Shown here: one piece after another, positions 43,222 to 51,702 of the stretch
How the letters are laid out: the number at the start of each line of letters is the position of its first letter
How positions within the stretch are numbered: position 1 is the stretch's first letter
Source of the DNA: Kingella denitrificans ATCC 33394
Lineage (GTDB): Bacteria; Pseudomonadota; Gammaproteobacteria; Burkholderiales; Neisseriaceae
DNA length: 64,000 nt
Reading direction: 5' to 3'
Assembly (NCBI RefSeq): GCF_000190695.1
Contig: NZ_GL870929.1
Location: forward strand, 1,154,917 to 1,218,916
Program-made: the position numbers and the translations under genes
The notes under the pieces: generated by a model
The model's database searches: none
Seen by the model: only the letters and a program-made list of their open reading frames with translations
What the model was told of the DNA's origin: nothing

Positions 43222-43587
43222 ATTTTCAAATTATCATCAATCGGGTATTTGCCTACCGACTCATTTCATTGCCTAGAAAGCGTCTAGAAAATAATCGGCA
43301 TTTTAAGTTCAAAATCCAGCCGTGTCAAAGTTATTTACGCTTCAACACTAGGGATAAGGCCTTTATCTTGCAACGTTTAGCGCATTTGCAACACTCGCCC
43401 GGCAATATCGCCGCCGCTTCTTTTTTTCAAATATGCACCTTATTTGCACCATAAAAACCGCCGCAAATTATGTTAAAATTGCCGCAAATTTTCTGATGAA
43501 TGTGTTGTATTTTTGATAACGCCCATTCATCCGCCCGATTTGGGTCGCCTGTTTTTAGTATTTATTTGTATTTGTAAAAGTGCCGAC
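43222..43587. other. AT-rich intergenic leader of guaA
   Basis: About 365 bases with no gene. A -10-like TTAAAAT lies at about 43474-43480, flanked by two copies of GCCGCAAATT (43460s and 43480s). No DUS occurs here, which is unusual for a gap of this size in this window. No riboswitch fold was recognised. Confidence 0.4.
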
Positions 43588-45153
43588 ATGACCTCCGACA
43601 AAATCCTCATCCTCGACTTCGGTTCGCAAGTCGCCCAGCTCATCGCCCGCCGCGTGCGCGAAGCCCATGTGTATTGCGAGCTGCACCCCTACGACATGCC
43701 GCTGGCCGACATCAAAGCCTTCAACCCCAAAGGCATCATCCTTTCCGGCGGCCCCAATTCCGTGTACGACAGCGAATACCAGGCCGACACGGGGCTGTTC
43801 GACTTGGGTGTGCCCGTGCTCGGCATCTGCTACGGCATGCAGTTTATGGCGCACCATTTGGGCGGCGAAGTGCAGGCCGGCAACCAGCGCGAATTCGGTT
43901 ACGCGCAAGTGCAAACGCAAGACAGCGCGCTCACCAACGGCATTCACGACGGCGCACCGAATACCTTGGACGTGTGGATGAGCCACGGTGACAAAGTGAG
44001 CAGGCTGCCTGAAAACTTCCGCACCATCGGCAGCACGCCCTCCTGCCCCATCGCCATGATGGAAAATGCAGAACGCCGCTTCTACGGCATCCAATTCCAC
44101 CCCGAAGTCACCCACACCAAACAAGGCCGCGCCCTCATCAACCGCTTCGTGCTCGACATCTGCGGCGCGCAGCCCAGCTGGACCATGCCGAACTACATCG
44201 ACGAAGCCGTGGCCAAAATCCGCGAACAAGTCGGCAACGACGAAGTGATTTTGGGCTTGTCCGGCGGCGTGGATTCCTCCGTGGCCGCCGCACTCATCCA
44301 CCGCGCCATCGGCGACCAGCTCACCTGCGTGTTCGTCGACCACGGCCTGCTGCGCCTGAACGAAGCCGAAAATGTGATGAAAATGTTTGCCGACAACTTG
44401 GGCGTGCGCGTGATTCATGTGGATGCCAGCGAACAGTTTATGGCGAAACTCGCCGGCGTGACCGACCCAGAACAGAAGCGCAAAATCATCGGCGCAGAAT
44501 TCATTGAAGTGTTTGACGCCGAAGAGAAAAAACTCACCAACGCCAAATGGCTGGCGCAAGGCACGATTTATCCCGACGTAATCGAATCCGCCGGCGCGAA
44601 AACCAAAAAAGCCCACGCCATCAAATCGCACCACAACGTGGGCGGGCTACCTGAAAACATGAAGCTGAAACTGCTCGAACCGCTGCGCGACTTGTTCAAA
44701 GACGAAGTACGCGAACTGGGCGTGGCACTCGGCCTGCCGCGCAAAATGGTGTACCGCCACCCCTTTCCAGGCCCCGGCTTGGGCGTGCGGATTCTGGGCG
44801 AAGTAAAACGCGAATACGCCGACCTGCTGCGCCAGGCAGACGACATTTTCATTCAGGAACTGCGCAACCACAAAGACGAAAACGGCACCTCTTGGTACGA
44901 CCTCACCAGCCAAGCGTTTGCCGTGTTCCTGCCCGTGAAATCCGTGGGCGTGATGGGCGACGGGCGCACTTATGACTACGTCGTCGCCCTACGCGCCGTC
45001 ATCACCAGCGACTTCATGACCGCACACTGGGCGGAACTGCCCTACTCGCTCTTGGGCAAAGTGTCCAACCGCATCATCAACGAAGTGCGCGGCATCAACC
45101 GCGTGGTGTACGACGTGAGCGGCAAACCGCCCGCCACGATTGAGTGGGAATAA
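43588..45153 (+). CDS. guaA: GMP synthase (glutamine-hydrolysing)
   Basis: 521 residues. The class I glutaminase half has the nucleophile in GICYGMQ and the His/Glu of FHPEVTHT. The synthase half has the P-loop GLSGGVDSS, and the C-terminal dimerisation domain ends with the family signature KPPATIEWE. It aminates XMP to GMP. The ATG at 43588 gives the family N-terminus. The frame extends to 43513 without signal. The ribosome site is weak. Confidence 0.97.
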   Translation: MTSDKILILDFGSQVAQLIARRVREAHVYCELHPYDMPLADIKAFNPKGIILSGGPNSVYDSEYQADTGLFDLGVPVLGICYGMQFMAHHLGGEVQAGNQREFGYAQVQTQDSALTNGIHDGAPNTLDVWMSHGDKVSRLPENFRTIGSTPSCPIAMMENAERRFYGIQFHPEVTHTKQGRALINRFVLDICGAQPSWTMPNYIDEAVAKIREQVGNDEVILGLSGGVDSSVAAALIHRAIGDQLTCVFVDHGLLRLNEAENVMKMFADNLGVRVIHVDASEQFMAKLAGVTDPEQKRKIIGAEFIEVFDAEEKKLTNAKWLAQGTIYPDVIESAGAKTKKAHAIKSHHNVGGLPENMKLKLLEPLRDLFKDEVRELGVALGLPRKMVYRHPFPGPGLGVRILGEVKREYADLLRQADDIFIQELRNHKDENGTSWYDLTSQAFAVFLPVKSVGVMGDGRTYDYVVALRAVITSDFMTAHWAELPYSLLGKVSNRIINEVRGINRVVYDVSGKPPATIEWE

Positions 45154-45157
45154 GGGA

Positions 45158-45200
45158 AAGCAGCCTGCACTTTGAGCAGAATGCAAAGTGCAGGCTGCTT
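45158..45200. terminator. Inverted DUS pair after guaA
   Basis: AAGCAGCCTGCA (45158-45169) starts four bases past the stop and pairs with TGCAGGCTGCTT (45189-45200). A further lone copy lies at 45248-45259 in the zwf leader. Confidence 0.82.
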
Positions 45201-45282
45201 TTTAACCTGACGGCACACATTAACCGCCATCCCCCGCAACACGAAAAAAGCAGCCTGCACAATTATTTTGAAAGGTTCGGCA

Positions 45283-46725
45283 ATGACTGCACAACTTAAC
45301 AATTTCGACATCATTTTATTCGGCGCCACCGGCGATTTGGCCATGCGCAAACTGCTACCTTGCCTGTATCAGGCGCATGCGGCCGGACTACTGCACCCCG
45401 AAGGGCGCATTCTGGGCGTATCGCGCAGCAAACTCGACACAGCCGGCTTCTTGGAAAAAATCCACAGCGACAGCAAAATCCACATCAAAACGCATTTCAG
45501 CGAAGAAATGTGGCAAAGTTTTGTCCGGCGCATCCAATACCTGACGGTCGATGTAAACAATTTGTCCGATTTTGAACGGCTGGCGCAAACCGTGAAGGCG
45601 CGCACGCAAACCGACAACGTGGTGATTTACCTTTCCACCGCGCCCAAATTTTTCGCGCCCGCGTGCGAACATTTGGCCAAAGTCGGCTTGAACGGCAGCA
45701 ACGTCCGCATTGTGCTGGAAAAACCGCTGGGCACCGATTTGGCCTCCTCGCAGCAAATCAATGCCGATGTGGCACAATATTTCCAAGAGCAGCAGATTTA
45801 CCGCATCGACCATTATTTGGGCAAAGAAAACCTGCAAAACGTGCTGCCGCTGCGTTTTGGCAATATTTTCTTCGAACCCGTGTGGAACCGCGATTTCGTG
45901 CAATCCGTGCAAATTACCATTGCCGAACAACTGGGCGTGGAAGAGCGCGGTGAGTTTTACGACAGCACGGGCGCGCTGCGCGACATGGTGCAAAACCACA
46001 TCATGCAAATGCTGTGCTTTGTGGCGATGGAACGGCCGAAATCGTTGGGCGCGGACGATGTGCGCGATGAAAAACTGAAAGTCGTGGCGGCGCTCAAACC
46101 GATGACGGCAAACGATGTGGCGCGCAACGTGATTCGCGCGCAATACACCGCCGCCAACGGGCTGAAGGGTTATTTGCAGGAACACAACGTGCCGGCCGAC
46201 AGCCGCACCGAAACCTATGTCGCCATCCGCGCCGAAATCGACACGCCGCGCTGGCAGGGTGTGCCGTTTTATCTGCGCACGGGCAAGCGCATGCCTTCGC
46301 GCAGTGCGGAAATCGTGCTGAATTTCAAACCGCAGGCGAAGCCGTTGTTTGGCGCGAATGCGAACCGCTTGGTCATCCGTTTGCAGCCGGACGAAACCAT
46401 CAGCACGACTTGGTGGGTCAAACAAGTAGGCAGCGGTTTGGACGTGCAGGCTGCCACGATGACGCTGGACATGGCCCAAGTGTCGGACGAGCGCCGTGCC
46501 GAAGCCTACGAACTACTGCTGCGCGAAGTGATTGACGGACGGCTGAATCTGTTCAACCGCCGCGACGAATTGGAAAAAGCATGGGAATGGGTAATGCCGA
46601 TTTTGGATTACTGGGCAACCACGCCCGACAAACCGTGCGAATATCCCGCACAAAGCTGGGGCCCGCAAGAAGCCAAAGACTTGCTGGCACGGGACGGCAA
46701 TGCCTGGTTGGAAGACCAACAATAA
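45283..46725 (+). CDS. zwf: Glucose-6-phosphate 1-dehydrogenase
   Basis: 480 residues. NADP site LFGATGDLAMRKLLP, the catalytic RIDHYLGKE near 178-186 and EKPLGTD are intact. It is the first step of the oxidative pentose phosphate and Entner-Doudoroff routes. GAAAGG sets the start at 45283. No pgl, edd or eda gene is next to it, and DUS signals isolate it on both sides. A one-mismatch DUS at 46444 encodes VQAA. Confidence 0.96.
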   Translation: MTAQLNNFDIILFGATGDLAMRKLLPCLYQAHAAGLLHPEGRILGVSRSKLDTAGFLEKIHSDSKIHIKTHFSEEMWQSFVRRIQYLTVDVNNLSDFERLAQTVKARTQTDNVVIYLSTAPKFFAPACEHLAKVGLNGSNVRIVLEKPLGTDLASSQQINADVAQYFQEQQIYRIDHYLGKENLQNVLPLRFGNIFFEPVWNRDFVQSVQITIAEQLGVEERGEFYDSTGALRDMVQNHIMQMLCFVAMERPKSLGADDVRDEKLKVVAALKPMTANDVARNVIRAQYTAANGLKGYLQEHNVPADSRTETYVAIRAEIDTPRWQGVPFYLRTGKRMPSRSAEIVLNFKPQAKPLFGANANRLVIRLQPDETISTTWWVKQVGSGLDVQAATMTLDMAQVSDERRAEAYELLLREVIDGRLNLFNRRDELEKAWEWVMPILDYWATTPDKPCEYPAQSWGPQEAKDLLARDGNAWLEDQQ

Positions 46726-46741
46726 GATTGGCGGAACAAAA

Positions 46742-46780
46742 AAGCAGCCTGCACCTTGAAAATCCAAGTGCAGGCTGCTT
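46742..46780. terminator. Inverted DUS pair between convergent zwf and grpE
   Basis: AAGCAGCCTGCA (46742-46753) and TGCAGGCTGCTT (46769-46780) with flanking A- and T-runs. Confidence 0.85.
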
Positions 46781-46794
46781 TTTCATCGGCAGGA

Positions 46795-47316
46795 TTATTG
46801 TGCGGCTTTGGCCACGGTAACCATGGCCGGACGCAACACGCGGTCGTGCAGGACATAGCCTTTTTTCAGCGTGCTGACAATGGTGCCGGGCGCCTGTTCG
46901 GGCGCATCCACTTCCTGCATGGCCTGGTGCTGGTGCGGGTTCAGCGCTTCGCCTTTGGCAGAAGGGATTTCTTTGATTTGCGCCGCTTCAAACGCTTTCA
47001 CCAATTCGTTCAGCGTCATGCTCACGCCCATTTTCAGCGCGTCAAACTGGCCGCTTTGGTCTTGCAGCGCCATTTCCAGATAATCTTTCACGCTCAACAT
47101 TTCGGCGGCGAATTTTTGCGCGGCAAATTTGTGTGCAGCCTGCAATTCTTCCTGATGGCGGCGGCGCAGGTTTTGCTCGTTCGCCAGACCGCGCAGTTTC
47201 TCATCTTGCAGCATGCCTTCCAGTTCGGCAATACGTTCCTTCATTGCTTCTGGCGTGTCCAATGCTTCTTGTTCGGCAGCGGTTTCGTTTTCCATATGTT
47301 CAGTAGCTTCGCTCAT
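46795..47316 (-). CDS. grpE: Nucleotide exchange factor GrpE
   Basis: 173 residues. A long N-terminal helix (residues about 30-85, RIAELEGMLQDEKLRGLANEQNLRRRHQEELQAAHKFAAQKF) precedes the four-helix and beta-wing region ending in VLHDRVLRPAMVTVAK, the family signature. It releases ADP from DnaK. AAGG lies upstream of the ATG at 47316. dnaK and dnaJ are not adjacent. A Correia-like element lies 75 bases upstream and could carry or disturb its promoter. Confidence 0.95.
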   Translation of the reverse strand: MSEATEHMENETAAEQEALDTPEAMKERIAELEGMLQDEKLRGLANEQNLRRRHQEELQAAHKFAAQKFAAEMLSVKDYLEMALQDQSGQFDALKMGVSMTLNELVKAFEAAQIKEIPSAKGEALNPHQHQAMQEVDAPEQAPGTIVSTLKKGYVLHDRVLRPAMVTVAKAAQ

Positions 47317-47390
47317 AGTGGCACCTTGTTTGGATTTAAAAAAAGAAAATTTCATGGGGTTATATAGGGGCAAAAGAAGGGTTTTCAAGA

Positions 47391-47460
47391 TATAGTGGAT
47401 TGAAATCGCAATGATACGGCGTTGGCTCGCCTTGTCTCATTTTTATTTTAATCCACTATA
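47391..47460. repeat. Correia-like repeat element, copy 3, internally deleted (70 bp)
   Basis: Same ends as the other copies (TATAGTGGATTGAAAT and ATTTTAATCCACTATA). Compared with copy 1, one block of 36 bp is missing. The deletion endpoints are two copies of GCCTTG. It lies between grpE and the YtkA-like gene. Confidence 0.85.
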
Positions 47461-47476
47461 CGGCGCGGCACCCTGC

Positions 47477-47914
47477 TCACGGCTGCGTTTGGAATCCTGC
47501 GCTGAACGAGCGGCCGTCTGCCTGCCAATGGATTTGCCAATCGTTCCGCCCTTCCACGCACAGCGGCAGATAAACCGATGACACGCGCCATGTGGTCTCA
47601 TCCACCTTCTGCAATTCAAAGCGGTTGAAACCCATCTCCATATGGTTCATTTGAAACGATGCGCTTATCGACCGGACATGCGGCGGAACGTGCCGCGCTT
47701 CAATGGTAAACGGGGTTTTGGCATTGCCCACACCGATTAAATGCAGCGTTGCGCCATCCAAAAACGGGCAGCCGCCGTTCGTCACGCTGCAGGCAGCCTG
47801 CACTTGGGCGGCAGGGGCGTTTTGCCGTTGCTGCCACCAATGGACAGCCGCCACCTTCAACAACGCAAACAGCAGCAAACCACAGGCCAGGGCGATTTTC
47901 TGACGGTTATTCAT
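47477..47914 (-). CDS. Membrane-anchored YtkA/FixH-like protein, possibly metal-binding
   Basis: 145 residues from the ATG at 47914. One N-terminal membrane helix (IALACGLLLFALLKVAAVHWW) precedes a small periplasmic beta domain with two cysteines (QAACSVTNGGCPF) and SASFQMNHMEMGFNRFELQKVD...VSSVYLPLCVEGRNDWQIHW. The pattern resembles YtkA/FixH domains, and the Met/His cluster MNHMEMG could bind copper, but this is inference. The start codon lies directly after a DUS (47916-47927) with no ribosome site, and it overlaps the end of tmk by eight bases, so coupling to tmk is likely. Confidence 0.65.
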   Translation of the reverse strand: MNNRQKIALACGLLLFALLKVAAVHWWQQRQNAPAAQVQAACSVTNGGCPFLDGATLHLIGVGNAKTPFTIEARHVPPHVRSISASFQMNHMEMGFNRFELQKVDETTWRVSSVYLPLCVEGRNDWQIHWQADGRSFSAGFQTQP

Positions 47915-48563
47915 GTGCAGGCTGCTTTTCGGTTTCGGCAAAACGGAACAGGCGGTTCAGCACCGCTTCAATATCTTGTTTCACTTCCGCTTTATCGCGG
48001 TGGCTATTGATGACCGCATAACGCTGCGGCGACTGTGCCGCACGTTGCAGGTACGCCGCACGCACACGGGCAAAAAAAGCCGAATCCTCGCGCTCGAAGC
48101 GGTCTTTGTCGCGGCTACCTTCAATGCGCGCCACCGACACTTCCAGCGGCACGTCCAGCAGAATGGTCAAATCGGGGCGCAGGCTGCCTTGAACCCAGTC
48201 TTCCAGCACCTCCACCTCCGCCGTCGGCAAACCGCGGCCGCCGCCCTGATAGGCAAACGTCGCATCCGTGAAGCGGTCGCTCACCACATGAATGCCCTGC
48301 GCCAAAGCCGGCAGCACCACATCTTCCAAATGCTGGCGGCGCGCGGCAAACATCAGCAGCGTTTCCGTGCGCAACGACACGCGCGTCTGCGGGTCGAGCA
48401 ACAATTCGCGCAATTTTTCGCCCAACGGCGTGCCGCCCGGTTCGCGCGTAAACACCACAGGCATTTTCCGCGCCGCAAACCATTCGCGAATCACATTCAG
48501 CTGCGTCGTTTTCCCTGAACCGTCAATGCCGTCCAGCGTGATGAATTGAGCGCGTGTTTCCAT
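47907..48563 (-). CDS. tmk: Thymidylate kinase
   Basis: 218 residues. P-loop LDGIDGSGKTTQ, the DR motif with FTREPGGTPLGEKLRELLL, and SDRFTDATFAYQGGGRGL are intact. It phosphorylates dTMP to dTDP. The last residues (TEKQPAHE) are encoded by an exact DUS that also serves as leader of the next gene. Confidence 0.96.
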   Translation of the reverse strand: METRAQFITLDGIDGSGKTTQLNVIREWFAARKMPVVFTREPGGTPLGEKLRELLLDPQTRVSLRTETLLMFAARRQHLEDVVLPALAQGIHVVSDRFTDATFAYQGGGRGLPTAEVEVLEDWVQGSLRPDLTILLDVPLEVSVARIEGSRDKDRFEREDSAFFARVRAAYLQRAAQSPQRYAVINSHRDKAEVKQDIEAVLNRLFRFAETEKQPAHE

Positions 48564-48687
48564 AAAACTGTCCTATTTTGTGCCGATTTGTAACTATATT
48601 GTAGCAAAAATGGGTGCTTTGTTATAAAATTTGCATGACGGAATACCGTTTCCGTTTTTAACCACTTTTCCATGAAGGATGGCTATT

Positions 48688-48915
48688 ATGTTCCCAGAAT
48701 ACCGCGACTTGATTTCCAAACTGAAACAAGAAGATGCACACTTCGCCCGTTTGTTTGACGAGCACAACGAGCTGGACGACAAAATCAAAGGTTTGGAAAA
48801 CAACCCTGTTACCGGCTCTTCTGCCGAAGAAGAAATCCACGCGCTGAAACACAAAAAACTGGCGCTGAAAGACGAATTGTACGTTTTATTGCAAAAAGCC
48901 GCCGGCAAAGCATAA
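48688..48915 (+). CDS. YdcH/DUF465 family small protein
   Basis: 75 residues forming a helical hairpin: FPEYRDLISKLKQEDAHFARLFDEHNELDDKIKGLE then EEEIHALKHKKLALKDELYVLLQKA. This is the DUF465 family, common small cytoplasmic proteins of unknown function. AAGGA lies eight bases before the ATG at 48688. A -10-like TATAAA lies near 48624. It ends at a strong non-DUS terminator, so it is a single-gene unit. Confidence 0.85.
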   Translation: MFPEYRDLISKLKQEDAHFARLFDEHNELDDKIKGLENNPVTGSSAEEEIHALKHKKLALKDELYVLLQKAAGKA

Positions 48916-48929
48916 TCCCCGTACACAAG

Positions 48930-48959
48930 AAAACCGTGTTCCCATTGGAGCACGGTTTT
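48930..48959 (+). terminator. Intrinsic terminator of the DUF465 gene
   Basis: AAAACCGTG (48930-48938) and CACGGTTTT (48951-48959) with a 12-base loop and a trailing T-run. It may also serve convergent pcm. Confidence 0.88.
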
Positions 48960-48983
48960 TTAATGGACGGCCGATATCATCGG

Positions 48984-49631
48984 TTAAAAATCAAACAAGT
49001 CCGCTTTGCCGCCTTGTTCGTTCAAATAAACGATTTGCGTGTCAAACAGTGTTTTCTGGGTGAATGTGTCGCCCTGCTTGATGATTTGCAGGCAGCATTG
49101 CACCGGAGAACCGCCCACCACAACGACCATGCGGCCGCCATCGTTTAAAGATTGCAGCAGTGCTTCGGGCACTTCGCGCAGCGCACCGCCCACATAAATG
49201 GCATCGTACCGTTCGCTTTGCGCCGCCAATCCGTCTTCGGTTTGGTATTGTATATTGTCGAAACCCAACTGCTGCAAAGCGGCTTTGGCGCGTGCCTGCT
49301 GGCTGCCGTCGGTATCGAACGTGCGCACGCTGCCGGCCAGCGTGGCCAAAACGGCGGTGGCATAACCCGAACCGGTGCCCACTTCCAAAACACGGTCGGT
49401 TTTGGTCAGGGACAAGCCTTGTATCATCCGTGCCACGATTTTAGGTTCCAGCATCCGGCCGCCGTTGGGCAGCGCCAGGGAAATATCGGCATAGGCATAA
49501 CCCTGTTGATTTTCCTGCACGAATTTTTCGCGCGGAATGCTTTCAAGGGCATCTAACAAATCGAAATTTAACACGTCCCAAGGGCGGATTTGTTGTTCCA
49601 CCATGTTGAATCGGGCTTGCTGGAAATCCAT
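48984..49631 (-). CDS. pcm: Protein-L-isoaspartate O-methyltransferase
   Basis: 215 residues. The SAM-binding motif VLEVGTGSGYATAVLA near residues 80-95 and the upstream substrate segment VEQQIRPWDVLN ... REKFV are of the PCMT family. It repairs or marks isoaspartyl residues in aged proteins. A lone DUS at 49686-49697 lies in the divergent gap to the carbonic anhydrase gene. Confidence 0.92.
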   Translation of the reverse strand: MDFQQARFNMVEQQIRPWDVLNFDLLDALESIPREKFVQENQQGYAYADISLALPNGGRMLEPKIVARMIQGLSLTKTDRVLEVGTGSGYATAVLATLAGSVRTFDTDGSQQARAKAALQQLGFDNIQYQTEDGLAAQSERYDAIYVGGALREVPEALLQSLNDGGRMVVVVGGSPVQCCLQIIKQGDTFTQKTLFDTQIVYLNEQGGKADLFDF

Positions 49632-49769
49632 GTGGTCGCTCCAAAAAGGAATTTTTGTTATTTGAACGGCGCAATTATAGCGCGTTGCAGGCTGCTTTGT
49701 AAGCCATTTTTATGACAGGCCAAATCCGCTATATAATTACGGTTATTTCTCCATCTACAAAGGACAATC

Positions 49770-50360
49770 ATGTCTGAACTACAAACCATTTTGGCGCATA
49801 ATCAAGAATTTGTCGAATCCGGCGGCTACGAGGCATTTTTAACCAACAAATATCCCGAACGGAAATTGGCGATTTTATCGTGCATGGACGCGCGCATGGT
49901 GAAACTTCTGCCCGAAGCCCTAGGCCTGCGCAACGGTGATGTGAAACTCATCAAGAATGCAGGCGCGCTGGTATCGCACCCTTGGGGTTCGGTGATGCGT
50001 TCGCTGCTGGTGTCCGTGTTCGATTTGCACGTGCAAGAAATCATCGTGGTGGCGCATTACGACTGCGGCATGCGCGGACTCAACCCGCAAACCTTCATCC
50101 AACACGCGCAGGAACAAGGCATTCCTGCCGACCGCATCGACACCCTGCGCCATGCCGGTATCGACTTGGACAAATGGCTCACAGGGTTTTCCGACGTGGA
50201 AGACAGCGTGCGCCACACCGTCTGCACCATCCGCAAGCATCCGCTCATGCCGAAAAACATTGCCGTGCACGGCTTGGTGATTCACCCGACCACCGGCAAA
50301 CTCACTGTCGTCATTGACGGCACCGACGAGCACTCCTGCGACTCTGTCTGCTGTTCGTAA
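49770..50360 (+). CDS. Beta-class carbonic anhydrase
   Basis: 196 residues, cytoplasmic. Zinc ligands and dyad are Cys38-Met-Asp40-Ala-Arg42 (SCMDAR), His96 and Cys99 (HYDCGMRG). The short form with a Cys-rich end (HSCDSVCCS) is unusual, and those cysteines could bind metal or form disulfides. It provides bicarbonate for carboxylases, complementing the periplasmic alpha enzyme at 18530. AAAGGA sets the start. zapE begins 12 bases later, so the two are probably co-transcribed. Confidence 0.93.
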   Translation: MSELQTILAHNQEFVESGGYEAFLTNKYPERKLAILSCMDARMVKLLPEALGLRNGDVKLIKNAGALVSHPWGSVMRSLLVSVFDLHVQEIIVVAHYDCGMRGLNPQTFIQHAQEQGIPADRIDTLRHAGIDLDKWLTGFSDVEDSVRHTVCTIRKHPLMPKNIAVHGLVIHPTTGKLTVVIDGTDEHSCDSVCCS

Positions 50361-50372
50361 ACGGGGGCTGTT

Positions 50373-51503
50373 ATGACCGAAATCCAGCGATTCACTCCGC
50401 CCCCTTTCGCCAACCACAGCCCGAAAACATGGTATCAGGCCGCCGCACAGCAGCCTGCATTTATCCAAGATGCCGCCCAAGCGCGCGCTATCGAGCATCT
50501 CGACCGCCTGTGGAACGAACTGATGATGTTCAAACGCAAACGCAACCGTTTTCTGGGACGCAGCCTGCGCTCGCCCGAAGTACCCAAAGGCCTGTATTTT
50601 TACGGCGGCGTGGGGCGCGGCAAAAGTTTCCTGATGGACGCGTTCTTCGGCTGCCTGCCCTACCGCCGCAAACGCCGCGTCCATTTTCACGCCTTCATGG
50701 CGGAAATCCACCGCCGCATGCGCGACAAACGCAGCGAGCAAGACCCGCTCAAATCCGTTGCCGCCGATATTGCCGAAGAAACACGCGTCTTGTGTTTTGA
50801 CGAATTTCACGTCAGCGACATTGCCGATGCCATGATTTTGGGGCGGCTGCTGGAAAACCTGTTCGCACACGGCGTGGTGCTGGTGGCCACGTCCAATTAC
50901 GCGCCGTCCGAGCTTTATCCTCAGGGGCAGAACCGCAGCAGCTTCCTACCCACCATCGCCCTGATAGAACGCCATCTGACCGTGCTGAATGTCGATAGCG
51001 GCGAAGATTACCGCATGCGCACGCTCACGCCCGCCGAAGTGTTCTACGTACCCGATAACGCGGAAAACGAAGCCAAACTGGCCGATTTGTTCGCCCGCCT
51101 TTCCAACGGCAAACCCGCCGCGCCCGAAAAAATCGTGATTCATGAACGCGAATTGACGTGCAAAGCCCGTGCCGATCGGATTATCTGGTTCGATTTCCGC
51201 ACGTTGTGTTTCGGCACGCGCTCGCAGGCGGATTATTTGTGGCTGGCGCAACATTACACGCACGTTCTGATTTCAGGCGTGGAGAAAATGTCGCCCAACG
51301 AAAAAAACGAAGCGCGGCGTTTAACCCTGCTGGTGGACGTGTTTTACGATTACCGCGTGAAGCTGTGCCTGACATCGCAAGTGCCGATGCAGGATTTGTA
51401 CACCGAAGGCGATTTCGCCCACGAATTCGTGCGCACGGTGAGCCGTTTGGTGGAAATGCAGTCGCAGGATTATTTGGCATTGCCGCATTTGCAGTTGAAA
51501 TAG
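50373..51503 (+). CDS. zapE: Cell division protein ZapE (AFG1-like ATPase)
   Basis: 376 residues. Walker A YGGVGRGKSFLMDAFF near residues 77-92, Walker B LCFDEFHVSDIADAMILGRLL and the family ending (VEMQSQDYLALPHL) are present. ZapE associates with the Z ring during late division, notably under low oxygen, and the mitochondrial homologue AFG1 helps protein quality control. A near-DUS in the N-terminal part encodes QQPAF. Confidence 0.93.
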   Translation: MTEIQRFTPPPFANHSPKTWYQAAAQQPAFIQDAAQARAIEHLDRLWNELMMFKRKRNRFLGRSLRSPEVPKGLYFYGGVGRGKSFLMDAFFGCLPYRRKRRVHFHAFMAEIHRRMRDKRSEQDPLKSVAADIAEETRVLCFDEFHVSDIADAMILGRLLENLFAHGVVLVATSNYAPSELYPQGQNRSSFLPTIALIERHLTVLNVDSGEDYRMRTLTPAEVFYVPDNAENEAKLADLFARLSNGKPAAPEKIVIHERELTCKARADRIIWFDFRTLCFGTRSQADYLWLAQHYTHVLISGVEKMSPNEKNEARRLTLLVDVFYDYRVKLCLTSQVPMQDLYTEGDFAHEFVRTVSRLVEMQSQDYLALPHLQLK

Positions 51504-51516
51504 CCGCGCGATAAGA

Positions 51517-51562
51517 AAGCAGCCTGCACTTTGGAAGGTGAACCCAAAGGTGCAGGCTGCTT
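51517..51562. terminator. Inverted DUS pair after zapE
   Basis: AAGCAGCCTGCA (51517-51528) and TGCAGGCTGCTT (51551-51562), loop of 22 bases. Confidence 0.78.
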
Positions 51563-51651
51563 TTGGCATGACGGTATCCGTTGGCGGTGCAATGCTATGA
51601 CAATCAATCAACGGCGCTTGCCCTGTTTTTACGCAATCATCCAACATCAAA

Positions 51652-51690
51652 AAGCAGCCTGCACTCTGTTTTTCAAAGTGCAGGCTGCTT
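51652..51690. terminator. Inverted DUS pair after fabF
   Basis: AAGCAGCCTGCA (51652-51663) and TGCAGGCTGCTT (51679-51690). With the zapE pair, each convergent gene has its own hairpin, and about 90 bases without a gene lie between them. Confidence 0.82.
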
Positions 51691-51702
51691 TTCATGTGTT
51701 CA

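Noticed and set aside
43175..43587. Purine riboswitch in the guaA leader
   Set aside because: No three-way junction or conserved purine-riboswitch core could be read. The region is simply AT-rich.
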